A model generated the notes under the pieces. The model was not told where the DNA came from. It did not search any database and saw only the letters and a list, made by a program, of their open reading frames with translations. The position numbers and the translations under genes are program-made. Below, piece by piece: positions 52,804-62,380 of a stretch of DNA of 64,000 nt. How positions within the stretch are numbered: position 1 is the stretch's first letter; each line of letters begins with the position of its first letter. Where the stretch lies: positions 682,001 to 746,000 of the forward strand of contig NZ_WPIN01000001.1 in assembly GCF_009754945.1 (NCBI RefSeq), in the 5' to 3' direction. The DNA is from Spirosoma arboris. Lineage in GTDB: Bacteria > Bacteroidota > Bacteroidia > Cytophagales > Spirosomataceae.

Positions 52804-54990
52804 ATGAAAAGGCAATACATTCTTTATTGGATCTGTTTTCTCGGTTTCGCCTTCTCGTTTCCAAGAGGCTCTTACGCGCAGGCAACGAATGGAAAAACCC
52901 AGCTTACAATTGCCTACGACACCACCAGCAAACCGATTCAATTTGGGGTAAGCCGTTTGGAAAGGGCACTTCAAAAAGCTGGTCAGCCTGTTCGGAAAGT
53001 ACCGGTTACACTCGGAACCAACGTAAACGGAGTTTTTATTACGGTTGAATCCGCTCAGGGTGAACAGTTTATTCGGGAAGAAGGATATCGGATTAGCTAC
53101 CAGAATAATAATCTGCTGATTACGGCTGTCGATGCGGCTGGAGCGATGTATGGCGTACTGGACGTAGCGGAACAGATTCAGATGGGGAAAAGCTGGAAAA
53201 CGCTGCCACCCAAAGTCGTTAATCCGCATTTTACAGTTCGTGCATTGAAAGTTAATCTGCCCTGGTCATCGTACCGATCGGGTCCGGCGATGGAGGTGCA
53301 TAAAGACGTATGTCGTGATCTTGCGTATTGGCAGCGATTGCTAGATCAAATGGCTGAAAATCGCTTTAATATCCTGTCACTCTGGAATATCCATCCGTTC
53401 TCCTTCATGGTGAAGCCAACGAACTTCCAGGAGGCCAACAACTTCTCGGCCACCGAGATGGCGGATTGGAAACGCTTCTGGACAAGCCTGTTCCGAATGG
53501 CGAAAGAGCGCGGTATCGAACCCTATATCGTTAACTGGAACATTGCCGTTTCGCCCGAGTTCGCGAAGGCGTATGGCGTTAAAGAGCGAAACGATACGTC
53601 GGCGGTGGTGAAACGGTATACACGTGAAGTGGTTACGCAGGTCATCAATGAATATCCTGACTTGGCCGGAATCGGAATCACGCTGGCCGACTGGATGAGC
53701 AATTTCAGCGGGACCAATTCAACCCTGCCAGAGATGACACCTAAAGATCGTGAAGACTGGCTGGAGGAAACAATTGTGGCTGGGATGAAAGCCGCTAAGC
53801 GACCGGTCAAGTTTATCCACCGTTCGGTACTTTCCGCCGATCCGGGCGAAATGCGACGAGTGATCAATAATGCCCAGTTGCCCGATACGACGCTGGTCGA
53901 AATCAAATTCAACTGGTCGCATGGGCATTCAACACCCACATTGGCCTTGACGCATGATTCGCATTCGGGCAAGCGGGACGATGGCTACTGGAATCCACTG
54001 CCCTCGAATTACCGCATTCAGTGGATGATTCGGAATGAGGATTTTTTCATTCTTCGCTGGGGACAACCCGATTTCATTCGTCGGCACATTGCACAGAATA
54101 CAGCGCCTTACGTCAATGGGTATTTTGTCGGTTCGGAGGGCTATATACCAGCCAAGGATTATTCGCATATAACCAGCAATCACCGGACCTGGGAGTATGC
54201 ATTTGAAAAACAATGGCTGTTTTACCAGCTCTGGGGCCGCCTGCTTTATGATCCGTCCACACCAGATGCCGTATTCGAAGCCTCCTTCGTGAATCGCTAT
54301 GGGATGAAATCGGGCAAGCCAATGCTCGAAGCCTATTCGGCAGCTAGTCAAATGCCGCTGCGATTGGCTTCTTTCTACGGGTCAACCTGGGATTATACCT
54401 TGTATTCAGAAGGCTTTCTGGCTCCTTTTTCGGCTGGCAAAGGCTTTCAGGATAACGTGTCATCGTTTATTTCCATCAACGAGCTAATCGACCATTCCAC
54501 CTTAGAGCCAACATATCTGTCGATCAAGGAATACGTTAGTCAGATTTTGGCAAAAAAGGCAATCCCAAAAGGAAAAATCACACCGTTACAACTAGCCGAT
54601 TTACTGGATGCTGATAGTAAAACGGTACTTCAGCGGGTGGAGCAACTACGCTCAGGCGATTCGCCAACATTGGCTTGTGAATTAGCAGATCTGGAAACCT
54701 GGTCCTATCTGAGCCGCTATTTTGCGGATAAACTTCGGGCGGGCGTAGCCCTTCAAACCTACCGACTTTCGCAGGACAAAATGCAGCAACAGAAGGCAAT
54801 AACCTACCTGAATCAATGCGTAACCCACTGGCGAAAAGTCAGCGAAATTACAGCTAGTCATTATCACGAAGTGCCTTACACCGAAGGCTATATCTCGAAA
54901 GAGAATGCCTATAAAGATTCCCAGCGCTTTCTGTGGAGCAACTATCTCCCGCAGGTACAGCGCGACATTACGTTGGCACAGGAGCCATAA
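52804..54990 (+). CDS. Secreted glycoside-hydrolase-like protein of unassigned family
   Basis: 728 residues with a leader ending RGSYAQ. Residues about 30-135 resemble the GH20b/GH67 N-terminal alpha-beta domain (EGYRISYQNNNLLITAVDA, GAMYGVLDVAEQIQ). A TIM-barrel-like part follows (AENRFNILSLWNIHPFSF, RGIEPYIVNWNIAVSP, YPDLAGIGITLADWM, TLVEIKFNWSHGHSTP). The C-terminal third is helical. The layout is closest to the alpha-glucuronidase (GH67) and related clans, but I cannot name a family or catalytic residues. It probably acts on a glycoside in the periplasm and works with the neighbouring GH-like protein. Confidence 0.6.
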   Translation: MKRQYILYWICFLGFAFSFPRGSYAQATNGKTQLTIAYDTTSKPIQFGVSRLERALQKAGQPVRKVPVTLGTNVNGVFITVESAQGEQFIREEGYRISYQNNNLLITAVDAAGAMYGVLDVAEQIQMGKSWKTLPPKVVNPHFTVRALKVNLPWSSYRSGPAMEVHKDVCRDLAYWQRLLDQMAENRFNILSLWNIHPFSFMVKPTNFQEANNFSATEMADWKRFWTSLFRMAKERGIEPYIVNWNIAVSPEFAKAYGVKERNDTSAVVKRYTREVVTQVINEYPDLAGIGITLADWMSNFSGTNSTLPEMTPKDREDWLEETIVAGMKAAKRPVKFIHRSVLSADPGEMRRVINNAQLPDTTLVEIKFNWSHGHSTPTLALTHDSHSGKRDDGYWNPLPSNYRIQWMIRNEDFFILRWGQPDFIRRHIAQNTAPYVNGYFVGSEGYIPAKDYSHITSNHRTWEYAFEKQWLFYQLWGRLLYDPSTPDAVFEASFVNRYGMKSGKPMLEAYSAASQMPLRLASFYGSTWDYTLYSEGFLAPFSAGKGFQDNVSSFISINELIDHSTLEPTYLSIKEYVSQILAKKAIPKGKITPLQLADLLDADSKTVLQRVEQLRSGDSPTLACELADLETWSYLSRYFADKLRAGVALQTYRLSQDKMQQQKAITYLNQCVTHWRKVSEITASHYHEVPYTEGYISKENAYKDSQRFLWSNYLPQVQRDITLAQEP

Positions 54991-55002
54991 TTTCCCTAAA
55001 TC

Positions 55003-57180
55003 ATGGAACGAAGAGATTTTATTAAAACCACCGGTCTCATAGGAAGCGCCTATGCGTTATCCGGGCCATCTGTCCTGGCGAATCCATCTGCCAATGTACT
55101 AGCGCCAACCGATGGCTTTTGGCTCGATGGGCCGATGCGCTGGGCGCAACTTGCTTTTGTTGAGCGAGATCCCGGCCATTACGACCCTGATTTCTGGCTC
55201 AATTACTTCAAGCGGATTCATGCCGATGGAGCCCTGCTCAGCGCCGGTGGCATCGTTGCTTTTTATCCGACTAAAATCCCCCTGCATCACCGCAGCGATT
55301 TTATGGGTAATTCCAATACACTGGGTTATCTGGTAGAAGGCTGCAAAAAACAGGGTATGAAAATTATGCTTCGTACCGACCCTCATGCTGCCCGGCAGGA
55401 TGTTTACGATGCACACCCCGACTGGATTGCCGTAACCGTTGATGGAAAACCACGCCGTCACTGGGCCAATCCAGATTTGTGGGTTACCTGCGCACTGGGG
55501 CCATATAACTTTGATTTCATGACCCAGGTGAATCAGGAAATCATGCAGAACTTTCAGCCCGAAGGTATTTTCTCGAATCGCTGGCATGGTCATGATATTT
55601 GTTATTGCGAGCACTGCACGAGTAACTTCAAAAAGGCTTCCGGTCTGGAATTACCAAAAGCAGTTGATAAACTTGACCCAACGTATCGCAAATGGGCCGA
55701 CTGGCGGATGAAGCGCTTGCGAGAAGTCTGGTCGGTGTGGGATGCGGGTATCCGTAAGCAAAAACCGACAGCAAGATTCATCCCCAATGGCTTCCCCGAC
55801 AAAGTAATGACCGGGAAAGAAGCCGATCTGTTCTTCGCTGATCAACAGGCGCGACGTGGACTTACCGCTCCCTGGGCCAATGGAAAAGGAGCCAAGGAAC
55901 TACGTTCTACGCTGGGTATGAAGCCACTGATTGGGATATTTAGCATTGGAATTGAAGAAGAATTTCGATGGAAAGATTCTGTACAGAGCGACGCCGAAAT
56001 TCGGATTTGGGCAGCCGAAGGCACGGCCAACGGCATGCGTCCCTGCTTTGTAAAATTCGGTGGCGACATCTACGACAAACGGTGGATGGAAGCAGTAGCC
56101 AAGCTGTATGAAGGTTACTATAAAAACGAGAAATACCTTCGTAACACGGCTTCGATGTCGCGCGTCGGTGTCGTTTATTCGGAACAAACCGACCGCAATT
56201 ACGGCGGCAAGCCGTGGCAACAGAAAAGCAGTGATCACCTGGACGGCATGTATCACGCCCTTGTCGAGAGCCGTATTCCGTTCGATATGGTGAATGACCG
56301 GCTGCTTACACCCGAAGATCTGAAACGGTTTAAGTTGCTGATTTTGCCCAATATTGCGGCCCTTTCCGACGCGCAATGCAAACAGATACAGGCGTTTGTA
56401 GATAATGGCGGTAGCGTTGTCTCTACCTTCGAAACATCGCTCTATGACGAAGAAGGTAAGCAACGATCCGATTTTGGTCTGGCGAGTTTATTCGGTGTTT
56501 CATACGATCAGAAGGTAGAGGGACCGATGCGAAACAGCTATTTGCAATTGCGCAACGACGCCAAAAACAGCCAGACGCAACTGATTCTAAAAGGACTGGA
56601 GGATACGCCCCGTATTATCAATGCGATTTATAAAGTCGATGTGAAGCCAACGACCACGTTCCCCAGCCCAATCACGCTGATTCCTACGTATCCTGACCTG
56701 CCTATGGAGGATGTGTACCCACGCGTAGCGGAGACCGATACGCGGGAGCTATACTTGCGGCAAGTTGGCAAAGGGAGAGTTGCCTACATTCCCGGCGATT
56801 TGGATCGCTCGTTCTGGCAAATGCTGGGCATCGATCATGGTCAACTGCTGAGTAATGTTGTGAACTGGGCACTCGATGAAGAACCCATTGCCGCCGTAAC
56901 AGGGCCAGGCGTGATCGATGTCAATGTCTGGCGGCAGGCTAACTCGATGACTGTGCATCTGGTAAACCTGACCAACCCCATGATGATGAAAGGCCCTTTT
57001 CGGGAGTTGATTCCTGTAGATGCTCAGGTCAGTATTACTGTTCCCGCTGGCGCAAAAGTGACTGGTGTAAAGCTACTTATGAGCGACCAAAAGCCTAAGT
57101 TTGAACTAAAAGGTGGCAAAGTAACCGTATCCGTACCCAAGATTCTCGATCACGAAATCGTCGCGCTGGATTTGGCGTAA
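55003..57180 (+). CDS. Tat-exported glycosyl-hydrolase-like protein (GHL6 type)
   Basis: 725 residues. Leader MERRDFIKTTGLIGSAYALS is a twin-arginine signal. The N-terminal half is TIM-barrel-like (MKIMLRTDPHAARQDVYDAH, GIFSNRWHGHDICYCEHC) and resembles the hypothetical glycosyl hydrolase 6 family; a CxxC in YCEHC may bind a metal. Residues about 390-560 look like a beta-galactosidase trimerisation domain (LLILPNIAALSDAQCKQIQA, VDNGGSVVSTFETSLYD). The C-terminus is beta-rich. Starts 12 bp after the previous gene, so the pair are co-translated. Exact activity unknown. Confidence 0.65.
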   Translation: MERRDFIKTTGLIGSAYALSGPSVLANPSANVLAPTDGFWLDGPMRWAQLAFVERDPGHYDPDFWLNYFKRIHADGALLSAGGIVAFYPTKIPLHHRSDFMGNSNTLGYLVEGCKKQGMKIMLRTDPHAARQDVYDAHPDWIAVTVDGKPRRHWANPDLWVTCALGPYNFDFMTQVNQEIMQNFQPEGIFSNRWHGHDICYCEHCTSNFKKASGLELPKAVDKLDPTYRKWADWRMKRLREVWSVWDAGIRKQKPTARFIPNGFPDKVMTGKEADLFFADQQARRGLTAPWANGKGAKELRSTLGMKPLIGIFSIGIEEEFRWKDSVQSDAEIRIWAAEGTANGMRPCFVKFGGDIYDKRWMEAVAKLYEGYYKNEKYLRNTASMSRVGVVYSEQTDRNYGGKPWQQKSSDHLDGMYHALVESRIPFDMVNDRLLTPEDLKRFKLLILPNIAALSDAQCKQIQAFVDNGGSVVSTFETSLYDEEGKQRSDFGLASLFGVSYDQKVEGPMRNSYLQLRNDAKNSQTQLILKGLEDTPRIINAIYKVDVKPTTTFPSPITLIPTYPDLPMEDVYPRVAETDTRELYLRQVGKGRVAYIPGDLDRSFWQMLGIDHGQLLSNVVNWALDEEPIAAVTGPGVIDVNVWRQANSMTVHLVNLTNPMMMKGPFRELIPVDAQVSITVPAGAKVTGVKLLMSDQKPKFELKGGKVTVSVPKILDHEIVALDLA

Positions 57181-57192
57181 TTGAGTAGGACT

Positions 57193-57222
57193 GTGGTGTC
57201 AGTTTTTAGAACCCGACGCCAT
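57193..57222. repeat. Single GTGGTGTCAG hairpin unit
   Basis: TGGTGTCAGTTTTTAGAACC followed by CGACGCCA, related to the hairpin cluster at 50771-50880. Confidence 0.55.
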
Positions 57223-57259
57223 GGAAGATTGAAAATCAATTCATTAACTGAATACAACC

Positions 57260-59029
57260 ATGATCTGGAAACAAGTTATTGATCCGTTTAACAATATTAC
57301 TTTATCCGTAGTAGTAGCGGCAGTACCCATTCTGTTTATATTCTGGGCACTGATTATCAGGAAAATGAAGGGCTATCAGGCCAGCCTGATCGCTACAGGA
57401 CTGGCCATGGTTATCGCCATTCTGGTTTATGGAATGCCCATAAAGTTAGCGCTGTTGTCAGCCGCGCACGGGGCGGTGTATGGCTTGTTTCCCATTTGCT
57501 GGCTGGTGACTATGGCAGTTTTCCTGTTTAATGTCACCGTAAAAAGCGGTCAGTTCGAGATCATAAAACACTTTATGGCGTCCATCACTTCCGACCGGCG
57601 GTTACAGGCGTTATTGATTGCGTTTTCGTTCGGGTCATTTCTGGAAGGGACTGCCGGGTTCGGAGCACCCGTTGCCATCACGGCAGCTATGCTGGTTGGA
57701 CTGGGTTTCAATCCACTCTACGCGTCGGGTATTTGTTTGATTGCTAACACCGCGCCGGTCGCCTTTGGGTCGATCGGGATTCCCATTACGGTGGCTTCAC
57801 AGGTGTCGGGCATTCCCGAATTACCCATCTCGCAAATGGTTGGTCGAACATTGCCGATTTTATCGATTATGCTGCCTTTTTATCTGGTGAGTATCATTGC
57901 TGGGTTCAAAAAAGCGCAGGAAATATGGCCCGCAGTTCTGATGTCTGGTATTTCGTTTGCCTTCCTTCAGTACTTCTCGTCGAACTTTTTAGGCCCTGCA
58001 TTACCTGACGTGATTGCCGGACTTGGTTCGATTATCTGCCTTATGGTTTTCCTGCGCTTCTGGAAACCGACGACTATCTGGCGTTTTGCCAACGAACCCG
58101 CTGCCACAATTAACACCGACATCAGCTACACAAACGGGCAACTTATCAGGGCCTGGTCGCCGTTCATTGTGCTGACCATTATGGTAATCGCCTGGGGTAT
58201 TCAGCCGATTAAAGACGTACTGAATTCGACGGGAATGACCCAGTTTGAGTTTCCTGGATTGCACAACGCTATTCAGGGAGAAGATGGGAGTTTGCTACCT
58301 AAAATATTTAAATTCAATTACTTATCTGCCGCTGGGACAGCTATTTTGATTGCTGCTTTGGTCGTTATTCCGTTAGTTGGCCTGACATATGGTGAGGGCG
58401 TACAAGTGTTTGGTGCTACGCTAAACCAACTCAAATTTCCGATTCTAACGATTGCCGCAGTGTTAGGATTTGCCTACATCCTGAATGATTCGGGCATTAC
58501 GCTCACGCTGGCCGAAGTGCTGGCGAATACGGGTTACCTGTTCCCATTTTTTGCCCCAGTACTGGGATGGCTGGGCGTTTTCATTACCGGCTCCGATACG
58601 TCGGCCAATGCGTTGTTTAGCAAGCTTCAATATGCTACGGCTCAATCCATTGGCGTTGACCCGGTCGTAACCGTAGCGGCTAATATATCGGGTGGTGTGG
58701 TTGGTAAAATGATCTCGCCCCAGTCTATTGCTGTAGCTGCGGCTGCGGGCAATCTGGTGGGCAAAGAATCAGAACTGTTCCGTTTTACGGTGAAGCATAG
58801 TTTTTATATGCTGAGTTTCATTTGCCTCATCGTGCTGGCTCAGGCATACGCCGTAAAATGGATTATTCCAGTCTACGAAATGCTCGGCAGCAAGAAAGCC
58901 GCAGCTATCCCCGATCTCTCGAAAGGCTATACTTACCTGATCGTATTAGGCGTATTGTTAGCCGGAATAGCCATTTCTGTTCTGACAACTACCAAAAAGA
59001 AAGTACAAACTCCCGATTTAGTAAATTAA
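57260..59029 (+). CDS. LctP-family lactate/hydroxyacid permease
   Basis: 589 residues with about 13 hydrophobic helices. Family marks are SFGSFLEGTAGFGAPVAITA, PVAFGSIGIPITVAS, and FITGSDTSANALFSKLQ followed by a glycine-serine segment (SGGVVGKMISPQSIAVA). LctP proteins carry lactate, glycolate and similar 2-hydroxyacids with protons across the inner membrane. Here it lies in a sugar-oxidation locus, so the true substrate may be a larger hydroxyacid such as an aldonate or uronate; this is inference. Isomerase and hydroxyacid dehydrogenase genes follow directly. Confidence 0.9.
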   Translation: MIWKQVIDPFNNITLSVVVAAVPILFIFWALIIRKMKGYQASLIATGLAMVIAILVYGMPIKLALLSAAHGAVYGLFPICWLVTMAVFLFNVTVKSGQFEIIKHFMASITSDRRLQALLIAFSFGSFLEGTAGFGAPVAITAAMLVGLGFNPLYASGICLIANTAPVAFGSIGIPITVASQVSGIPELPISQMVGRTLPILSIMLPFYLVSIIAGFKKAQEIWPAVLMSGISFAFLQYFSSNFLGPALPDVIAGLGSIICLMVFLRFWKPTTIWRFANEPAATINTDISYTNGQLIRAWSPFIVLTIMVIAWGIQPIKDVLNSTGMTQFEFPGLHNAIQGEDGSLLPKIFKFNYLSAAGTAILIAALVVIPLVGLTYGEGVQVFGATLNQLKFPILTIAAVLGFAYILNDSGITLTLAEVLANTGYLFPFFAPVLGWLGVFITGSDTSANALFSKLQYATAQSIGVDPVVTVAANISGGVVGKMISPQSIAVAAAAGNLVGKESELFRFTVKHSFYMLSFICLIVLAQAYAVKWIIPVYEMLGSKKAAAIPDLSKGYTYLIVLGVLLAGIAISVLTTTKKKVQTPDLVN

Positions 59030-59048
59030 CGATTGCACCTGAATTGAT

Positions 59049-59960
59049 ATGAATGCACCGCTTTGTAACTACATGAAAGTTGGCCTGGTTCATTTTATGG
59101 CATTTCCCGAAACCATGAAGGGCGAAGGACCAGTTCTGGAAACCATTAAAAAAGTTGTGTTGGATGAATATTTCACGGCCATAGAAATTACAACCGTCAA
59201 AGACCTGGATGTTCGTCGAAAAGTAAAAAGCCTGCTCGAATCGTCGCACATGACGGTGGCGTATGCGGCACAGCCCCGATTACTAACGACAGGCCTAAAC
59301 CTGAATGACACCAACGAAGAAGGGCGGCAACGGGCGCTCGCTAATGTAAAAGAAGGTATTGATGAAGCCTATGAAATCGGCGCTACAGGCTACTCGTTTC
59401 TGAGCGGGAAGTATGAGGAGTCCAGAAAAGAAGAAGCGTTTGAGCTGCTCGTAAAATCCACCAATGAAATCTGTGCCTATGCAAAAAGTAAGGGCGATAT
59501 GAAGATTTCGCTGGAAGTGTTTGATTATGATGTCGATAAAAAATCGTTGATCGGCCCCGCTGATCTGGCCTTACGCTACGTGCAGGAAGTTCGAAAAGAG
59601 CATGATCATTTCGGTTTAATGGTCGATTTGAGCCACATTCCGTTGATTCACGAGACGATTGAGGAATCACTTTTGCCTGTCAAAGATTACATCACGCACG
59701 CCCACATTGGCAACTGCGTCGTCAAAAGCCCGGATATGCCTGCTTATGGCGATGTCCACCCACGCTTCGGTTTTCCAAATGGCGAAAACGACGTGCCAGA
59801 AGTGACGCATTACCTGAAAGTCCTATTAGACATCGGTTATTTGAATACAGAAAATCCACCTATTGTCAGCTTTGAAGTAAAACCTTTTGGTGATGAAGAC
59901 CCCGATGTCGTAATTGCCAATGCCAAACGGACATTGAATGCAGCCTGGGCGCGGGTGTAG
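59049..59960 (+). CDS. TIM-barrel sugar isomerase/epimerase (AP-endonuclease-2 fold)
   Basis: 303 residues; ATG at 59049 or 59073 (MKVGLVHFMAFPE). Barrel motifs are AIEITTVKDLDVR, TGYSFLSGKYEES, ISLEVFDYDVD (a metal-binding Glu), MVDLSHIPLIHE (Asp and His), THAHIGNCV (His) and SFEVKPFGDEDPD (Glu). The ligands fit a divalent metal site as in hydroxypyruvate isomerases and tagaturonate or xylose epimerases. It lies 20 bp after the permease and before a D-2-hydroxyacid dehydrogenase, which suggests a cytoplasmic isomerisation step. Confidence 0.82.
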   Translation: MNAPLCNYMKVGLVHFMAFPETMKGEGPVLETIKKVVLDEYFTAIEITTVKDLDVRRKVKSLLESSHMTVAYAAQPRLLTTGLNLNDTNEEGRQRALANVKEGIDEAYEIGATGYSFLSGKYEESRKEEAFELLVKSTNEICAYAKSKGDMKISLEVFDYDVDKKSLIGPADLALRYVQEVRKEHDHFGLMVDLSHIPLIHETIEESLLPVKDYITHAHIGNCVVKSPDMPAYGDVHPRFGFPNGENDVPEVTHYLKVLLDIGYLNTENPPIVSFEVKPFGDEDPDVVIANAKRTLNAAWARV

Positions 59961-59974
59961 ACCTCTAAAAGTCA

Positions 59975-60069
59975 CCTCACCCCAACCCCTCTCCTAAAAC
60001 AGGAGAGGGGCTAAAAACGGGCGAGTTCTGCTCCCCTCTCCTGTTTTAGGAGAGGGGCCGGGGGTGAGG
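59975..60069. repeat. CCCCTCTCC-TAAAACAGGAG inverted repeat, copy 2
   Basis: Left arm CCTCACCCCAACCCCTCTCC... and its complement with an internal hairpin, same family as 52685-52787. It lies directly before the hydroxyacid dehydrogenase; the longest open frame of that gene starts inside it with GTG. Confidence 0.9.
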
Positions 60070-60099
60070 ATAAATATCATAAACAAGAAAAACTCAATA

Positions 60100-61059
60100 A
60101 TGAAGATTGTCGTATTAGATGGGTATACACTGAATCCAGGTGATTTATCCTGGGAAGGATTGGAGAAATTTGGTGACGTAACAGTATATGACCGAACTCC
60201 TGCCGACCAGGTAGTGGAGCGGGCAAAAGATGCCGAAATCATTTTTACCAACAAAACACCCCTCGGCGAAGACCTGTTGACGCAACTCCCCGTCTTGAAA
60301 TTTATTGGTGTGCTGGCTACGGGTTATAACATTATCAATACAGAGGTTGCGAAGCAGAAAGGGATTGTCGTTTGTAACGTACCCGGTTATGGAACAACGT
60401 CTGTAGTTCAATTGACCTTTGCCTTATTACTCGAATTAACCCAACACGTTAAACACCATAGTGATGCCGTGCGGGCAGGCAAATGGGCTAGCTCGATTGA
60501 CTGGTGCTTTTGGGATTATCCACTAGTTGAGCTGGCTGGCAAAACCATTGGTATTATTGGATTTGGCAGTATCGGCGAGAAAGTCGGTGATATAGCCACG
60601 GCTTTCGGTATGAATATTATCGGTTCGAAACGGCATCATACAGACCAGTCACATCGGCCTAATTTCAGCTGGGCTGACGTACCCGAACTGCTGACACAAT
60701 CGGATGTGGTGAGTATTCACTGTCCACTAACGCCAGAAACGCAGGGGCTTATCAATAAAGAGAATCTGGCTTTGATGAAACCAACCGCGTTCCTGTTGAA
60801 TACATCCAGAGGGCCAATTATTGTAGATCAGGATTTGGCCGACGCGCTGAATACAGGCGTCATTGCCGGAGCAGGTATCGACGTATTATCCAAAGAGCCG
60901 CCAGCCGCTGATAACCCATTGTTTACGGCGAAGAATTGCCTGATTACCCCCCATATAGCCTGGGCAACAATCGAAGCTAGATCCCGATTGATGGATATTA
61001 CCGTTCAGAATTTGTCGGCATTTCTGGATGGTGAGCCGGTAAATGTGGTGAATAAGTGA
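60100..61059 (+). CDS. D-2-hydroxyacid dehydrogenase (glycerate/glyoxylate reductase-like)
   Basis: Start placed at 60100 (MKIVVLDGYTLNPGDLSW); a GTG at 60064 lies in a repeat and is unlikely. About 319 residues. NAD-binding IIGFGSIGEKV, catalytic Arg in LNTSRGPIIV, Glu in LSKEPPAADN and His in LITPHIAWAT. It most resembles NADH-dependent glyoxylate/hydroxypyruvate reductases (D-glycerate dehydrogenase). In this locus it would reduce a 2-ketoacid made from the sugar, or oxidise a hydroxyacid taken up by the permease. It is the last gene of the run. Confidence 0.88.
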   Translation: MKIVVLDGYTLNPGDLSWEGLEKFGDVTVYDRTPADQVVERAKDAEIIFTNKTPLGEDLLTQLPVLKFIGVLATGYNIINTEVAKQKGIVVCNVPGYGTTSVVQLTFALLLELTQHVKHHSDAVRAGKWASSIDWCFWDYPLVELAGKTIGIIGFGSIGEKVGDIATAFGMNIIGSKRHHTDQSHRPNFSWADVPELLTQSDVVSIHCPLTPETQGLINKENLALMKPTAFLLNTSRGPIIVDQDLADALNTGVIAGAGIDVLSKEPPAADNPLFTAKNCLITPHIAWATIEARSRLMDITVQNLSAFLDGEPVNVVNK

Positions 61060-61066
61060 GGAATAT

Positions 61067-61213
61067 TAGCCCACTGCTTTAGCTGTGGGTGAGGAGAAAA
61101 ATGCCGTAAAATTTGGAACCGTTTCAACGGTTTGCCATTCGCATAAACCGTTGAAACGGTTCACATTAATGTATATATTACCATCGTATACCCACAGCTG
61201 AAGCAGTGGGCTG
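61067..61213. repeat. Nested inverted repeat (GCCCACTGCTT and AACCGTTTCAACGGTT)
   Basis: Outer arms TAGCCCACTGCTTTAGCTGT and ACAGCTGAAGCAGTGGGCT pair with one mismatch; inside lie two AACCGTTTCAACGGTT-type hairpins. It lies between convergent genes and may terminate both. Confidence 0.9.
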
Positions 61214-61221
61214 ATAATGGA

Positions 61222-62202
61222 TTACGCATTATTAATAACCACATCAACCTTCTGACCCTGACGGCTTTTATAACCTTGGATAGGGGAGTAGCTCTGCGTT
61301 TGCTTGCCGTAATAGCCCGTACCGTCGTAAGGACGCAGATTTGGATCTTCTTTGCAGGCATCGGTGCATGTTCCGGCATGGTCATGACCGCAATCCTCGC
61401 AGAGGGTAATGTGGTTGTTACAAACCGGGCTGGCGCAGTTGATCATCCGGCTGGTGAGTGTACCGCACCGATAGCACGTTGATACGACAACTGGGTTGAT
61501 ATGATTGACCGGAACCGTTACGCGGTTGTCAAATACGTAGCATTCGCCATCAAAATCTTCACCGCCAGCTTCTATGCCGTATTTGATAATGCCGCCATGA
61601 AGCTGATACACGTTATCAAATCCCTGCGAAAGCAGATAAGCAGAGGCTTTCTCGCATTTGATGCCCCCTGTGCAATACGTCACAATTTTTTTGCCTGATC
61701 CTTTCAGATGCTCGATTTCGGCAATGTGTTCGGGAAGTTCGCGCAGATTGTCCATGTCGAACGTAATGGCCCCTTTGAACTTGCCTACTTCGTGCTCGTA
61801 GTTTGACCGCATATCAACCAGCACGACATCAGGGTCATTTTTGAGTTGCTTGAACTCTTCTGGTTCGAGGTGAATACCCGTCTGCTTGAGTGGATCGACA
61901 CCTAAATCAGAGTGAACAATCTCGGCCTTCACCCGAACGTGCAGCTTTTGAAACGCATGTCCGTCCGATTCATCAATCTTAAACTCCGTGTGCGCAAAAC
62001 GAGCGTCGGCGCGGAGCGCGGCCATGTAGGCTTCGCAGTCTTCTGTTAGGCCAGAGACAGTTCCGTTCAATCCTTCGGGGGCTACAATGACGCGCCCGAG
62101 TAAGTTCAGGCGGATGCACAGCAAATGATGTTCTTCCCGATATTGCTCCGGGTTTTCAATGGGCGAATAAATATAGTATAGAAGAACGCGGTACGGTTTC
62201 AT
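61222..62202 (-). CDS. trhO: tRNA uridine(34) hydroxylase / rhodanese-like protein
   Basis: 326 residues. The YceA/TrhO order is an N-terminal ferredoxin-like domain (EQYREEHHLLCIRLNLLGRV), then a rhodanese domain (about 125-225) with the active Cys in YCTGGIKCEKAS, then a Cys-rich C-terminus with two zinc-finger-like pairs (CYRCGTLTS, CASPVCNNH, CEDCGHDH). TrhO makes 5-hydroxyuridine at tRNA position 34 with prephenate-derived or oxygen chemistry, as known for the E. coli protein. It is a single gene. Confidence 0.92.
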   Translation of the reverse strand: MKPYRVLLYYIYSPIENPEQYREEHHLLCIRLNLLGRVIVAPEGLNGTVSGLTEDCEAYMAALRADARFAHTEFKIDESDGHAFQKLHVRVKAEIVHSDLGVDPLKQTGIHLEPEEFKQLKNDPDVVLVDMRSNYEHEVGKFKGAITFDMDNLRELPEHIAEIEHLKGSGKKIVTYCTGGIKCEKASAYLLSQGFDNVYQLHGGIIKYGIEAGGEDFDGECYVFDNRVTVPVNHINPVVVSTCYRCGTLTSRMINCASPVCNNHITLCEDCGHDHAGTCTDACKEDPNLRPYDGTGYYGKQTQSYSPIQGYKSRQGQKVDVVINNA

Positions 62203-62207
62203 TTTTA

Positions 62208-62234
62208 AAGAGCGAAAGAGTGAATGAGCGAAAG
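62208..62234. repeat. GAGCGAAA words upstream of trhO
   Basis: AAGAGCGAAAGAGTGAATGA followed by GCGAAAG, matching the inverted repeat at 5432-5525 but with one arm only. Confidence 0.6.
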
Positions 62235-62380
62235 GGTGCTGCTCAATGTTCGTTCTGAATTACAAAATTAAATTAAAACAATGATTAGTTCCCTGATCTT
62301 GGTCAAGAGTCATTGACTGTCTACATTTATTGCCCCAAATTGCCCGGTAGACTGGCAATTATTGACTTATCTATTTATCC

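Noticed and set aside
55900..56463. 187-codon open frame opposite the GHL6-type gene
   Set aside because: Antisense shadow within a gene that has a Tat leader and a full domain layout.
60064..60099. GTG start of the hydroxyacid dehydrogenase
   Set aside because: The GTG lies inside the CCCCTCTCC repeat; family homology starts at the ATG at 60100.
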